Of a DNA stretch of 64,000 bases, positions 25,364 to 34,014 are shown piece after piece (positions within the stretch are counted from its first letter, which is position 1; each line of letters opens with the position of its first letter). A program made the position numbers and the translations under genes. This DNA comes from Holophaga sp. (GTDB taxonomy: Bacteria > Acidobacteriota > Holophagae > Holophagales > Holophagaceae), in the NCBI GenBank assembly GCA_016715205.1, contig JADKBC010000007.1, forward strand, positions 1 to 64,000, read 5' to 3'. Below the pieces are notes generated by a model, which saw only the letters and a program-made list of their open reading frames with translations, was not told where the DNA came from and made no database searches.

Positions 25364-25753
25364 ATGCCTGTTGCCCTTGAAGTCACGCTCATCGTGGTCC
25401 TGGTTGCCCTTGGCATCGGCGTGCTGCCGTTGTTGTTTCAGTTGCGCCGCACTGCGAAATGCCTGGAGGCCTTCCTTCTTTCCTCAAGCAAGGACCTGTC
25501 CCAAATTGCGGATGACGTTCACGCCTCGCGGTTGCGGATGGATGTGCTGGCAGGCTCGCTACAGGTCTACATGGATGAGGTTGGAACCATTTTTCAGCTC
25601 ATGGGCGAAATGGGCCGCACGATGAAAAACCTTCATACCCGCTTCAGCAGCACCATCGAATCAGCCTCCCACAACCTCGGCGGCATCATCGGTGGCGCCA
25701 GTGCTTTGTGGTCTTTTTTCAAGCACCGACGGGCTTCTCACGAATCTGAATAG
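25364..25753 (+). CDS. DUF948-like membrane-anchored protein
   Basis: 129 residues from the ATG at 25364 (CGGAGTCGCC before it); an upstream in-frame ATG at 25304 has no good ribosome site. One N-terminal membrane helix (LEVTLIVVLVALGIGVLPLLFQL) then a cytoplasmic helical region RRTAKCLEAFLLSSSKDLSQIADDVHASRLRMDVL, as in DUF948 proteins, which often neighbour YtxH genes. The next gene here is indeed a YtxH protein, 11 bases away. The stretch 25063-25363 before it holds no convincing gene. Confidence 0.7.
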   Translation: MPVALEVTLIVVLVALGIGVLPLLFQLRRTAKCLEAFLLSSSKDLSQIADDVHASRLRMDVLAGSLQVYMDEVGTIFQLMGEMGRTMKNLHTRFSSTIESASHNLGGIIGGASALWSFFKHRRASHESE

Positions 25754-25764
25754 GAGTAAATATC

Positions 25765-26058
25765 ATGACCCAAGAAGTGAAATCCAGTTCCACGGGCACC
25801 ATTTTGATGACCTTTCTGGCCGGTGCGGCCGTGGGCGCCGTCGTGGTAGCGCTCACCACACCTAAATCGGGTCCCGAGCTTTGCGGGGATCTCAAACGCA
25901 TGGTGCGCCGCACCAAGCGCAAGGCAAGCGGGTTGGCCGAAGACGCCACCGAAGCCTGGGATGAAATGAACAAACGTACCGCCCTTGCCGTCAGTGATCT
26001 GCAGCGGGGTGTGGCGGATGCGGCAGCAGACCTGCGGGGCATTCCGGCCAGCAAGTAA
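25765..26058 (+). CDS. YtxH domain protein, first copy
   Basis: 97 residues; TAGGAGTAAATATC before ATG. A glycine-rich single membrane helix GTILMTFLAGAAVGAVVVALTTPKSG followed by an amphipathic helical tail (DLKRMVRRTKRKASGLAEDATEAWDEMNKRTALAVSDLQ) defines YtxH, a family linked to general stress responses. It shares GTILMTFLAGAAVGAVVVAL, identical over 20 residues, with the copy at 26610, so the two arose by duplication with a PRC-barrel gene between them. Confidence 0.85.
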   Translation: MTQEVKSSSTGTILMTFLAGAAVGAVVVALTTPKSGPELCGDLKRMVRRTKRKASGLAEDATEAWDEMNKRTALAVSDLQRGVADAAADLRGIPASK

Positions 26059-26088
26059 ACGAACCACGGCACAGAAAAGGAATTCGAA

Positions 26089-26457
26089 ATGATTCAACTC
26101 TCCATGTTTTCCAATACACCCGTGAAAGCCTCCAGCATCATCGGAACCAAGGTGGTCAGCACCGATGCCGATAGCCTTGGCAATATCAAGGAAGTGGTCA
26201 TTGACCCGAGAACCGGCAAGGTGGCGTACGTGGTCGTATCCTTTGGCGGTTTTCTGACCATGGGTGAAAAGCTATTTGCCATCCCCTTCAGCGCCTTCGA
26301 ATACAACGTGATCAACAACGAGTACATTCTCGATCTACCCAAAAATCGTTTGGAAAATGCACCTGGCTTTGACGCCGATCATTGGCCCACGATGTCGGAC
26401 GAACAGTGGAACCGGGATGTGTACAACTATTATGGACGATCTCCTTACTGGGAATAG
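26089..26457 (+). CDS. PRC-barrel domain protein
   Basis: 122 residues; AAAGGAATTCGAA before ATG. The PRC-barrel fold is visible from about residue 12: SSIIGTKVVSTDADSLGNIK, EVVIDPRTGKVAYVVVSFGG, GEKLFAIPFSAFEYN. PRC barrels occur in photosynthetic reaction-centre H subunits, RimM and many stress proteins, where they bind RNA or protein. The C-terminus (DEQWNRDVYNYYGRSPYWE) is aromatic, as in the stress-associated subgroup that sits next to YtxH genes. Cytoplasmic, no signal peptide. Confidence 0.85.
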   Translation: MIQLSMFSNTPVKASSIIGTKVVSTDADSLGNIKEVVIDPRTGKVAYVVVSFGGFLTMGEKLFAIPFSAFEYNVINNEYILDLPKNRLENAPGFDADHWPTMSDEQWNRDVYNYYGRSPYWE

Positions 26458-26609
26458 GGCAACAGGATTTCCCCGCAAAAGCCAAATTTCTAGAGATCTG
26501 AATTCCCAACTCCCCTGACGTGCAGCAGCGTGTTTGCCCCACCGGGGGCAGCTTTGCCGCAGCCATTTCCAAGCCTGACCATCACCTGTTTTGAATCGGA
26601 GCAACGATC

Positions 26610-26888
26610 ATGAGCCAAGAAGAATGTTCAACACCCATGGGTACCATTTTGATGACCTTCCTGGCTGGCGCCGCGGTTGGTGCCGTGGTGGTGGCCCTCA
26701 CCACCCCCAAGACTGGTGCTGAGTTGCGTGGCGATCTGAAGGATGTGGCCCGGCGCGCCAAACGGAAGGCTGGAGAATACGCCGAAGATGCGGCCGGTGC
26801 CTGGGATGACCTGAAGGAACGCACCACCCTTGCCGCAGGGGACGTCAAACGCGGTTTCACGGATGCCGCCCACGATCTCCGTGGTTGA
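26610..26888 (+). CDS. YtxH domain protein, second copy
   Basis: 92 residues; CGGAGCAACGATC before ATG. Same architecture as the copy at 25765: glycine-rich helix (ILMTFLAGAAVGAVVVALTT), then KTGAELRGDLKDVARRAKRKAGEY and a helical tail. The family usually associates with the membrane through the single helix. The preceding 150 bases carry no gene. Confidence 0.85.
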   Translation: MSQEECSTPMGTILMTFLAGAAVGAVVVALTTPKTGAELRGDLKDVARRAKRKAGEYAEDAAGAWDDLKERTTLAAGDVKRGFTDAAHDLRG

Positions 26889-26925
26889 TCCAACACGCTT
26901 CATGAACCCACTGAAAGGCCTGAAA

Positions 26926-28386
26926 ATGAGAACTTGGAATATGGTTCCCTTTGCCGCGGCCGTCCTGATTCTTCAGGCCCAAGCGCCTGCCCCGGGCTCC
27001 AGCCAGACCGCTTTGGTTCCGGCCACGGTGCCACTGTATCGCTTAACCGTGGTGCAGGGTTCAGCCAAGGCCATCAATTACCGGAACCTGAAAGCCTTTA
27101 CCAAAATTGATCTGAAGGGTACCGTGCTTTGCCCAGCGGCCTCGGGGCTCGCCACCATGAAAAGTGCAGACCCGGGTATCAAGATCGTGGCGAGGCTCAA
27201 GGGCTTGCCTCCGGCTTCCACCTTTGGCGGCGAATTCCTCACCTACGTGATGTGGGGAATCTCCACAGAGGGGCGGGCCACCAATCTGGGTGAAATCATT
27301 CTACTGCAGGGTCAAGGGAGGATCGAGGTGACGGAGTCACTTCAAACCTTTGGCCTCGTGGTGACTGCGGAGCCCTATTTTGCTGTGAGTCAGCCCAGCG
27401 ATGCGGTGGTGATGGAAAATGCGATCCGACCCGATACCCATGCCCAGGTGGAGTTGATCGACGCCAAGTACGAGTTGCTGAAGCGTGGTCATTACACCTT
27501 GAACTTGGCTGCCATGGAGCCATTGGCCATGGATAGTAAGACGCCCTTTGCGGTCTATCAAGCTCGCAATGCGGTGCGCATCGCCAAGGCCACTGGCGCC
27601 ACTGACTTTGCGCCGGATGCCTTCGTCAAGGCCAAGGATTACCTCAGCGAGGCAGAGAACGAAAAGACGGGGAAGAAGCGCCGAATCATGATGGCGCGTG
27701 AGGCCATCCAGAGGGCCGAAGACGCTCGCTTGATTTCCATTCAGAAACAGGCGGCTGAGCAGGTCGCCATGGAGCGCAACACCGCCCAGTATCGGCTGGA
27801 AGAAGCCAAGAAGCAGGCTGCCAAGGCCATTGCTGGCGAGGATATGGCCATCAAGGAAACCCGGCGTTCCGAGACTGAAAATGAAGGGCTGCGTTCAACC
27901 AACGAAGGGCTTCGTTCCACCAATGACGCCCTGCGCACCAAGAACGAAGGCATGCGCACCAAGTTGATGGACCAGCTCAACGCCATCCTGCAGACCCGGG
28001 CCACCGCCCGCGGCCTGATCGTGAATATGTCCGGCGTGTTGTTCGAGAATGGCAAGGCGACGTTGCTGCCTCCGGCCCGCGAAAAGCTTGCCAAGATCGC
28101 TGGCATTCTCTCGGCCCATAAGGGTTTGAAAATCGAAGCGGATGGTTTTACGGATAGCAACGGAAGTGATGAATTCAATCTCCGCCTCTCGCGAGAACGC
28201 GCCAGCAATACCAAGGACTACCTTGTGAGCCAGGGTGTTTCTTCGCATGCCATCACCTTCATGGGTTTCGGGGAGGCCAATCCCATCGCTTCCAATGACA
28301 CCGAGGCCGGACGGCAGGAAAACCGGCGAGTGGAATTGGTGGTTTCAGGCGAAGGGCTAACGGGTCCTGTGGTTGCTGGGCTCTGA
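26926..28386 (+). CDS. OmpA-family lipo/periplasmic protein with DUF4398-like helical region
   Basis: 486 residues from ATG 26926. Signal peptide (MVPFAAAVLILQAQAPAP), an N-terminal beta-rich domain of about 200 residues (LKGTVLCPAASGLATMKS ... LTYVMWGISTEGRATNLGEI), a DUF4398-type helical region (AARNAVRIAKATGATDFAPDAFVKAKDYL), a coiled coil with the near-repeat NEGLRSTNEGLRSTNDALRT, then a C-terminal OmpA domain with NMSGVLFENGKATLLP, DGFTDSNGSDEFNLRLSRERA and GRQENRRVEL. The peptidoglycan-binding Asp and Arg are in place. The coiled coil should hold the wall-binding domain away from its anchor. Starts 37 bases after the YtxH stop. Confidence 0.87.
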   Translation: MRTWNMVPFAAAVLILQAQAPAPGSSQTALVPATVPLYRLTVVQGSAKAINYRNLKAFTKIDLKGTVLCPAASGLATMKSADPGIKIVARLKGLPPASTFGGEFLTYVMWGISTEGRATNLGEIILLQGQGRIEVTESLQTFGLVVTAEPYFAVSQPSDAVVMENAIRPDTHAQVELIDAKYELLKRGHYTLNLAAMEPLAMDSKTPFAVYQARNAVRIAKATGATDFAPDAFVKAKDYLSEAENEKTGKKRRIMMAREAIQRAEDARLISIQKQAAEQVAMERNTAQYRLEEAKKQAAKAIAGEDMAIKETRRSETENEGLRSTNEGLRSTNDALRTKNEGMRTKLMDQLNAILQTRATARGLIVNMSGVLFENGKATLLPPAREKLAKIAGILSAHKGLKIEADGFTDSNGSDEFNLRLSRERASNTKDYLVSQGVSSHAITFMGFGEANPIASNDTEAGRQENRRVELVVSGEGLTGPVVAGL

Positions 28387-28447
28387 GCGGAGCCACCTCC
28401 TCGAGCGGAGGCCTCCGATGCAAAGAAATACCTGCGGGAGAAACCCA

Positions 28448-29245
28448 ATGCGTTCATCGGTGAATGGCCTCCAGGTTGCCTATACGGACGAAGGGAAGGG
28501 CATACCCCTGCTCTTCGTCCATGGCTTTCCTTTTGCCCGGGGCATCTGGTCCAGACAGGTGGCTGCCTTCAAGGCAAACCACCGTGTACTCGCCCCGGAT
28601 CTGCGGGGTTTTGGCGAAAGCCAGGGCACACCGGGCAAGGTGACCATGCGCACCTATGCCGATGATCTTTTTGCACTGCTGCAGGGCTTGCATGCACCGC
28701 CTGCCATCCTAGTGGGTCACTCCATGGGCGGCTACATTGCCATGGCTTTTGCCAATGCCTATCCCGAGGCCCTGCGAGGGCTCGTGCTGGTGGGAACCAA
28801 GGCCGGACCAGATGTGCCGGAGGTGGCTGAGGCGCGGCGGGAATTGGCCAGAAAGGTGCAAACGGAAGGCACTTCGGCCGTGGTTTCAGTCATGGGTTCC
28901 AAAATGCTCTCTACCCAGAACCATGATGCCGATCTAGCCAAATCCGTGAAGGTCATGATGGGGCTGGCGAAGCCTGAAGGCGTCATCAGTGCGCTGCTGG
29001 GGATGGCTGACCGACCCGACGCAGGGCCGGGGCTGAAGGATATTGAAACCCGTACCCTTGTCATCGCGGGGGCCATGGATGACGTTATTCCTCCCAGTGA
29101 AGCTGGCGCCCTGATGATGGCGTTTCCAGGCGCGCAACTGCGGCTCATCCCCAATGCAGGCCACTTGGTGGCCTATGAACAACCCGATGCTTTCAATGAA
29201 GCCCTGAGGGCCTGGCTGGCCTGGGGTGAGGATTCCAACAATTAG
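28448..29245 (+). CDS. Alpha/beta-fold hydrolase
   Basis: 265 residues; CGGGAGAAACCC before the ATG at 28448. Complete catalytic triad pattern: oxyanion region FVHGFPFARGIW, nucleophile Ser in VGHSMGGYIAM, acid Asp in AGAMDDVIPP, and His in NAGHLVAYEQP. Also the DLRGFGES motif of haloperoxidase/esterase-type members. The substrate cannot be told from sequence. No signal peptide, so cytoplasmic. The next gene starts 15 bases after the stop, suggesting an operon with the phospholipase-D protein, perhaps in lipid turnover (inference). Confidence 0.88.
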   Translation: MRSSVNGLQVAYTDEGKGIPLLFVHGFPFARGIWSRQVAAFKANHRVLAPDLRGFGESQGTPGKVTMRTYADDLFALLQGLHAPPAILVGHSMGGYIAMAFANAYPEALRGLVLVGTKAGPDVPEVAEARRELARKVQTEGTSAVVSVMGSKMLSTQNHDADLAKSVKVMMGLAKPEGVISALLGMADRPDAGPGLKDIETRTLVIAGAMDDVIPPSEAGALMMAFPGAQLRLIPNAGHLVAYEQPDAFNEALRAWLAWGEDSNN

Positions 29246-29260
29246 GCACCTGGAGTGGAT

Positions 29261-30658
29261 GTGAATCAAAGGTTGTCTTCCCGGGTTTGCGGCCATGGCC
29301 GGGCCAAGGGAATCATCCTGGGCTGTCTCTTGGTTTCAGCCTGTGCTCGTCTTCCCGATGTGCGGCATCCAGAATCGCCCGTGAATGTCCCCACGGTGCC
29401 CAGCCTGGTCAACGCCCAGGGCAAACTGAGTGATAAGGATGCTGCGGTGGTTTTGGCCCGGCGGCTGGGGCCATCGAAACTTACTGCCCAAGCTCTGGCG
29501 GGTCTTGAAGAGGCGGCCACGGGTCGCCCCCTGATCGCTGGCAATCGCGTGACGTTGCTCTTCGACGGTCCTCGGACCATTGCTGCCATGATGGCGGCCG
29601 TGGCTGGGGCTGAAGACACCGTCAACCTGGAAACCTATCTCTTTGATCAAGACCCGTTGGGCATGGCCTTTGCGGATCTGCTCATCGCGAAGCAGCGCGC
29701 AGGTGTGCAGGTTTGCATCATCTACGATTGCGTGGGGACGCTCGGCACCCCGCAAACTTTTTTTGATCGCATGGAGCAGGCCGGAATCCGGCTGTTGCCA
29801 TTTCATCCGGTAAGCCCCTTTCGGCAAATTGGCCGCTGGCGCATCAATAATCGCGATCACCGGAAGATTCTGGTGGTCGATGGCAAGATCGCTTTCACCG
29901 GTGGTGTGAATATCACGGCGGCCTATTCCCGCAGTTCACTGTTCAGATCCAGTGCAAAACATCCGGCCTCTGTGGGCTGGCGGGACACGCATCTCCAGAT
30001 TGAAGGCCCTGCGGTGGCCACGCTGCAGTGGATGTTCTTGAATACTTGGGGCCACCAGAAGGGGGCAAAACTGTCGGACCGCGACTATTACCCTCCTTTG
30101 CAGAACGTCGGCAACAAGGTCTTGCGTGTGGTGGCCAGTCGGCCTGGCAGCGATTTTGAAATCTACCGGGCCTACCTTCTGGCCATCGGCGGGGCCACCA
30201 AATCCATCCATATCACGGCGGCCTACTTTGTTCCGGATCGGGAAATCTTAAAGGCGCTCATGGGCGCGGCCCGGCGCGGTGTCGATGTGAAGTTGATCCT
30301 GCCTAGCGTCTCAGACAGCGGCCCGGTCTTCTACGCCGGGCATTCCTTCTACACCCGGATGCTGAAAGGCGGCATCCAGGTGCATGAACTTAGAACTTCA
30401 GTAATGCACGCTAAAACCGCAGTTATCGATGGAGCCTGGTCCACGGTGGGCTCCACCAATCTGGATATGCGCAGTTTCCTCCACAACACCGAAGTGAACC
30501 TGGTGGTGTTGGGGGATGACTTTGGTCAGGAAATGGAAAGCGCGTTCCGCGAAGACCTGCGTGGTTCCGACGAAATCACCCTGGAGCACTGGAAGCGCCG
30601 CTCCATTGGCCAGCGCTGCAAGGAATGGCTTTCTCGGCTGATTTCCTACTGGCTTTAA
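29261..30658 (+). CDS. Phospholipase-D superfamily protein, cardiolipin-synthase type, probable lipoprotein
   Basis: 465 residues. GTG at 29261 preferred because TGGAG stands five bases before it. Signal sequence ends GCLLVSAC, a lipobox. Two HKD motifs make the active site: HRKILVVDGKIAFTGGVN and HAKTAVIDGAWSTVGSTNLD. The tail RSFLHNTEVNLVVLGDDFG is typical of ClsA/ClsB-like cardiolipin synthases, which join two phosphatidylglycerols. Normal cardiolipin synthases face the cytoplasm or have N-terminal membrane helices; a lipid-anchored form suggests periplasmic or outer-membrane lipid exchange. Confidence 0.87.
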   Translation: MNQRLSSRVCGHGRAKGIILGCLLVSACARLPDVRHPESPVNVPTVPSLVNAQGKLSDKDAAVVLARRLGPSKLTAQALAGLEEAATGRPLIAGNRVTLLFDGPRTIAAMMAAVAGAEDTVNLETYLFDQDPLGMAFADLLIAKQRAGVQVCIIYDCVGTLGTPQTFFDRMEQAGIRLLPFHPVSPFRQIGRWRINNRDHRKILVVDGKIAFTGGVNITAAYSRSSLFRSSAKHPASVGWRDTHLQIEGPAVATLQWMFLNTWGHQKGAKLSDRDYYPPLQNVGNKVLRVVASRPGSDFEIYRAYLLAIGGATKSIHITAAYFVPDREILKALMGAARRGVDVKLILPSVSDSGPVFYAGHSFYTRMLKGGIQVHELRTSVMHAKTAVIDGAWSTVGSTNLDMRSFLHNTEVNLVVLGDDFGQEMESAFREDLRGSDEITLEHWKRRSIGQRCKEWLSRLISYWL

Positions 30659-30701
30659 GCAAGTCGCCTCTTGTTCAGCTCATTTGCGATTGGAGTTCCC
30701 C

Positions 30702-31277
30702 ATGCACAAGCCCGATGAAATTGCCCTGAAGCTGTTGGGTGTGCCCTTCGATACCTTGGATGAGCGCACCAAAAAGGTAACGCGGCATGTTGCCGGACGA
30801 ACCCATATCTCGCGGAACGTCATAAAGGAAGCGGAGGCAAAGATAACCTTTGGGCAGCGGGCGGCCGATGCGGTCGCTACTTTTGGTGGTTCCTGGCCCT
30901 TTGTCGGTCTTTTTATCGCCAGCATGCTGGTCTGGGTGGGACTCAATGCCTTCCTTCTGCTAAATCGCGGGCGGACCTTTGATCCCTACCCTTACATCCT
31001 GCTCAACCTGTTCCTGTCCATGTTGGCTGCCATTCAGGCGCCGGTCATTCTGATGTCCCAAAACCGACATTCCGAAAAAGATCGCCTCAACGCGGAGCAC
31101 GACTACGAGGTGAACCTCAAGGCTGAGCTGGAGATCATGCTCCTCCACGAAAAGATTGACCAGTTGCGGGAAAAACAATGGGAAGAGCTGATCGCCATCC
31201 AGAAGGAGCAACTGAAGGGCCTAGCAGAACTGATTCAGAAAAATTCAGTTACAGGCGGTGAGGTGGTCCTCTCATGA
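30702..31277 (+). CDS. DUF1003 membrane protein
   Basis: 191 residues from ATG 30702 (TTGGAGTTCCCC before it). Family marks: FGQRAADAVATFGGSWPFVGLF then the membrane pair FIASMLVWVGLNAFLL and YPYILLNLFLSMLAAIQAPVILMSQNR, followed by a conserved charged helix KDRLNAEHDYEVNLKAELEI. Function of DUF1003 is unknown; it is found with stress and metal transport genes. Its stop overlaps the next start (ATGA, 31274-31277), so translation of the barrel protein is coupled to it. Confidence 0.88.
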   Translation: MHKPDEIALKLLGVPFDTLDERTKKVTRHVAGRTHISRNVIKEAEAKITFGQRAADAVATFGGSWPFVGLFIASMLVWVGLNAFLLLNRGRTFDPYPYILLNLFLSMLAAIQAPVILMSQNRHSEKDRLNAEHDYEVNLKAELEIMLLHEKIDQLREKQWEELIAIQKEQLKGLAELIQKNSVTGGEVVLS

Positions 31278-32917
31278 GATTCAAAACGGTGGTGTCTTGT
31301 GTTGCCCTTCAAGGCACGCTTGCGGTCGGACTCCTGGAGGCCGTGACGGGGACGCCACGGAAACCCTATGAATGGAAGGGCTGGGAGGCTCGCAAGGCCA
31401 CCGTCACCGAGATCGTCATCCATATCCAGCCGGTGTTTGATCTTTCCAAACCATCAGAAAACAACTGGATCGGGCGCACCGCTGACGCTCTCCATGTGCC
31501 CACCCGCGAGGTTGTCATCCGCAGAGCGCTGCTCTTCAAGGAAGGCGACCGCATTGTCGCGCGCGATATTTATCAAACCGAGCGTCTGCTGCGAGCCCTG
31601 GCCTTCATCAAGGATGCTCGAATCAAGCCGGAAGCCATGGCGAATGGGGGGGTGCGGGCGCATGTGTGGATTCGAGACGCCTGGACCATTGAAGTGGACG
31701 CAGGCTTTCAACAGGTGGGCGGCCAGCGCACCATGCATTTCGGCGTGCAGGATCAAAACTTTTTGGGCACGGGAAAAACCATTGGTTTCAACATCGCCAA
31801 GGATCATGAACGGACGGATTCCAAGTATTCGTATCAGGATCCACAACTCCTGGGGAGCCGTTGGACTTTGGGTGCGGACTACCAAGTGCTTTCGGATGGT
31901 TGCGCTCGGAAATTCGCCCTGGTGCGGCCCTTTTATGCCCTCACCACCACCTGGGCGGCCACGCTGGAAGGCCAGAGTCGCAAGTCGAGAATGGTGATCT
32001 ATGACGAGAGCAAAGGCATCTATGAAGCTCCGTACTGGGCCAACTCCGCCCGCATCGGAGCCGCTTGGGCCATCAAGCAGGAGGATGACCGAGTTTGGCG
32101 CGCAGGCATCGCATTCACAGCGGATGACCGCCGATACGGCGCGTTGACAGTTCTAGAGCCTCTCACCACCGAACGGCCACCGCTGCTGGAAGGCCGCCGG
32201 CAGCGAGGCCCCGCGCTGACGCTTGCCTATCAGCAGGAGGATTTCGAAAGTTTCGAAAACATCAAGGGCATGGATGTTCCCGAGGATTACAACCTGGCCT
32301 GGGGGGGGACTCTGGAGGTGGGCAGTTATACCCGGCGTTTTGGCTCCACTCGCCCTGGGCCTTATGCCCAGGTGAGTCTCACCAAAGGTTGGTCGGAGTC
32401 TTCAGAGTATTTGACTCTTTTCGAGGGCACGCTATGGGCACGGTCTGGCCGCACTGATGGCGAAAACCTGAAACTGGATACCAGTGTGTCGACCTATTTC
32501 CAAGTGACACCTACCTACCAGGTGGCCGGCTATGTGGGGGTAGGGCTGGTGCATCGCCCCGACCCGGAGAACCTGGACTACATGGGTGGGGATGATGGCC
32601 TGCGCGGCTACCCTAACGCCATTCACCCCGGTGATGCCCACTGGATCTTTTCCATGGAACATCGGTTCTTTACGGAACAGCGCTGGTGGGGGCTCTTTCG
32701 CGTGGGCTACGTGGCATTTGTGGATGCCGGTGCGGTGCACCGAATGAACGGGTTGGGGTGGTCACCCACCTACCCAGATATTGGCGTAGGCCTTCGGCTC
32801 GGCGATCTCAAGAGCTCCCTGGCGCGGGTGCTGTTGTTCACCGTGACCGTTCCTTTGGCGAGACAACCGGGGCAATCTTCCTGGCAATTTGGCGTGCGGA
32901 ATACGGTGCGGTTTTAA
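31274..32917 (+). CDS. D15/BamA-like outer-membrane protein
   Basis: 547 residues. Short signal region, one POTRA-like module (VPTREVVIRRALLFKEGDRI, YQTERLLRALAFIKDARI), and a long barrel of the Omp85 or related type: VGGQRTMHFGVQDQNFLGTG, YRTRRFGSTRP-like strands, and the C-terminal end WQFGVRNTVRF with terminal Phe. The DDGLRGYP segment resembles the conserved loop 6 VRGF/Y signature of the D15 family. Likely a protein or lipid translocation pore of the outer membrane. Only one POTRA is visible, against five in BamA, so it is not the main assembly machine. Co-translated with DUF1003. Confidence 0.8.
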   Translation: MRFKTVVSCVALQGTLAVGLLEAVTGTPRKPYEWKGWEARKATVTEIVIHIQPVFDLSKPSENNWIGRTADALHVPTREVVIRRALLFKEGDRIVARDIYQTERLLRALAFIKDARIKPEAMANGGVRAHVWIRDAWTIEVDAGFQQVGGQRTMHFGVQDQNFLGTGKTIGFNIAKDHERTDSKYSYQDPQLLGSRWTLGADYQVLSDGCARKFALVRPFYALTTTWAATLEGQSRKSRMVIYDESKGIYEAPYWANSARIGAAWAIKQEDDRVWRAGIAFTADDRRYGALTVLEPLTTERPPLLEGRRQRGPALTLAYQQEDFESFENIKGMDVPEDYNLAWGGTLEVGSYTRRFGSTRPGPYAQVSLTKGWSESSEYLTLFEGTLWARSGRTDGENLKLDTSVSTYFQVTPTYQVAGYVGVGLVHRPDPENLDYMGGDDGLRGYPNAIHPGDAHWIFSMEHRFFTEQRWWGLFRVGYVAFVDAGAVHRMNGLGWSPTYPDIGVGLRLGDLKSSLARVLLFTVTVPLARQPGQSSWQFGVRNTVRF

Positions 32918-33095
32918 GGCCGATTCCCCCATACCAAACCATTCACCACCAAGGCACCAGGGGCACCAAGGAGGCACCAAGAAAGATAGGGTGGCGAAGT
33001 TGGGCGCAGGTCCAGTGGTTGCGAAGTGACGCTGAGTGGTTTTCTTCTTGAACACCGAGCCTTCGAAGGTCCATTCCCATTCCAGGTAATGAAAG

Positions 33096-33121
33096 GGCCT
33101 GGATGGTTGCCCATCCAGGCC
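33096..33121 (-). terminator. Hairpin terminator downstream of the 33143 gene
   Basis: GGCCTGGATGG (33096-33106) and CCATCCAGGCC (33111-33121) form an eleven-pair stem with a four-base loop. On the minus strand the hairpin is followed by CTTTCATT, a weak T tract. Position just after the minus-strand lipoprotein gene fits termination. The 175 bases between 32918 and 33092 hold nothing else. Confidence 0.65.
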
Positions 33122-33142
33122 AGCAAGCTTGTTAACAGTCAA

Positions 33143-33427
33143 TTATCTGCGGTCGTGGTGGTCATCATGACCACGGTGCCGAGTTTCCTTGGGCCAATGG
33201 GATCTTGGCAGTTCCGTCCAGGGACCATTCCGGGTGGTGGAATAGTGCCACCGATCATTGGAATAGAAATAGTGATAGCCCTGATGTTCATAGTAAGGCT
33301 CGTCGCCAATTTCTACGATGGTGGGCAGGATGGGCACCAGTTCGAGCCCACCCCCGCGCCTCGGAGTCACAAGGCACCCCGTGAGCACGAGAGCTGAGAG
33401 CATTGGCACTAAAATATTGATTTTCAT
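33143..33427 (-). CDS. Small lipoprotein
   Basis: 94 residues. Two ATGs are close; the second at 33427 has AAGGGG six bases before it. Lipobox ALVLTGC gives a lipoprotein, then PRRGGGLELVPILPTIVEIG and an aromatic core EPYYEHQGYHYFYSNDRWHY with a His/Arg/Asp-rich end (RHRGHDDHHDRR) that could bind metal. The YFYSNDRWHYSTTRNGPW pattern is similar to small exported proteins with a YXWGXW-like fold. No function known. Last gene of a minus-strand group with the tiny membrane proteins to its right. Confidence 0.7.
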   Translation of the reverse strand: MKINILVPMLSALVLTGCLVTPRRGGGLELVPILPTIVEIGDEPYYEHQGYHYFYSNDRWHYSTTRNGPWTELPRSHWPKETRHRGHDDHHDRR

Positions 33428-33488
33428 CTGCATCCCCTTGTGAAGTCGCGGGTGTTTGATCTGGTGTTGATTTGGCTGTTGTCTAGGT

Positions 33489-33644
33489 TCAAATCCTGCC
33501 CATCAGCAACAGCACGATCAAAACGATGAGAACAAGCCCCAGCCCACCGCTGGGGTAGTAACCCCAATCACGGCTATGGGGCCATCGTGGGATGGCGCCA
33601 AAGAGCATGAGGATCACGACGATGATCAGAATTGTGCCTAGCAT
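33489..33644 (-). CDS. Tiny membrane protein, DUF3309 family
   Basis: 51 residues: MLGTILIIVVILMLFGAIP, a polar turn RWPHSRDWGYYPSGG and a second helix LGLVLIVLIVLLLMGRI. The WPHSRxWGYYPSGGLG turn is the DUF3309 mark. AAAGGGTTCAC precedes the ATG. Function unknown; the family is frequent near envelope-stress genes, as here. Confidence 0.85.
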   Translation of the reverse strand: MLGTILIIVVILMLFGAIPRWPHSRDWGYYPSGGLGLVLIVLIVLLLMGRI

Positions 33645-33692
33645 GTGAACCCTTTCTGTGGTCTGCCCACCCTGTTTCGCACCGTTGTTTCG

Positions 33693-33986
33693 TTAACTGC
33701 TGAATCTGGAATTAGCGGTGCTGATGCCGGTTTTGACTTCATTCCAGATCTTTTCTGCACTCACCTTGAGATCCTCCCAAGCGTCTTCGCTGGAAGCCCT
33801 GATCTCTAGCAGCTTGGTGCGGGCCGAATCGTGCTTGGCCACCAAGGTCTCGATGGTTTTGTAGTATTCGATTTTTGCCTCGGCCTTGGCCTTGTCGGCC
33901 TTGGCGCTGAGGAGCGCAATCTCTGCGCTCCATTCCTTTAGCTGGGCATCCATTTTCTCTTCGTAGGCCAATCGCTTGTTTGACAT
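33693..33986 (-). CDS. Coiled-coil hypothetical protein
   Basis: 97 residues from the ATG at 33986, which has AAAGGAGACCGAT before it; the longer frame to 34037 overlaps the upstream gene without a ribosome site. Almost entirely helical and charged (YEEKMDAQLKEWSAEIALLS, AKADKAKAEAKIEYYKTIET, EDAWEDLKVSAEKIWNEV). Resembles small proteins of the Geobacter/acidobacterial stress clusters with coiled-coil structure, no enzymatic motif. It lies 28 bases downstream of a DUF3185 gene and 48 upstream of DUF3309. Confidence 0.75.
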   Translation of the reverse strand: MSNKRLAYEEKMDAQLKEWSAEIALLSAKADKAKAEAKIEYYKTIETLVAKHDSARTKLLEIRASSEDAWEDLKVSAEKIWNEVKTGISTANSRFSS

Positions 33987-34014
33987 ATCGGTCTCCTTTG
34001 GCAGCGGTGATGCC

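Noticed and set aside
27880..27960. Possible DNA repeat array (GGGCTGCGTTCAACCAACGAA-like units)
   Set aside because: The repeats are codon repeats of the coiled-coil words NEGLRSTNEGLRS within the OmpA gene, not a CRISPR or intergenic repeat. No CRISPR array was seen in the window.
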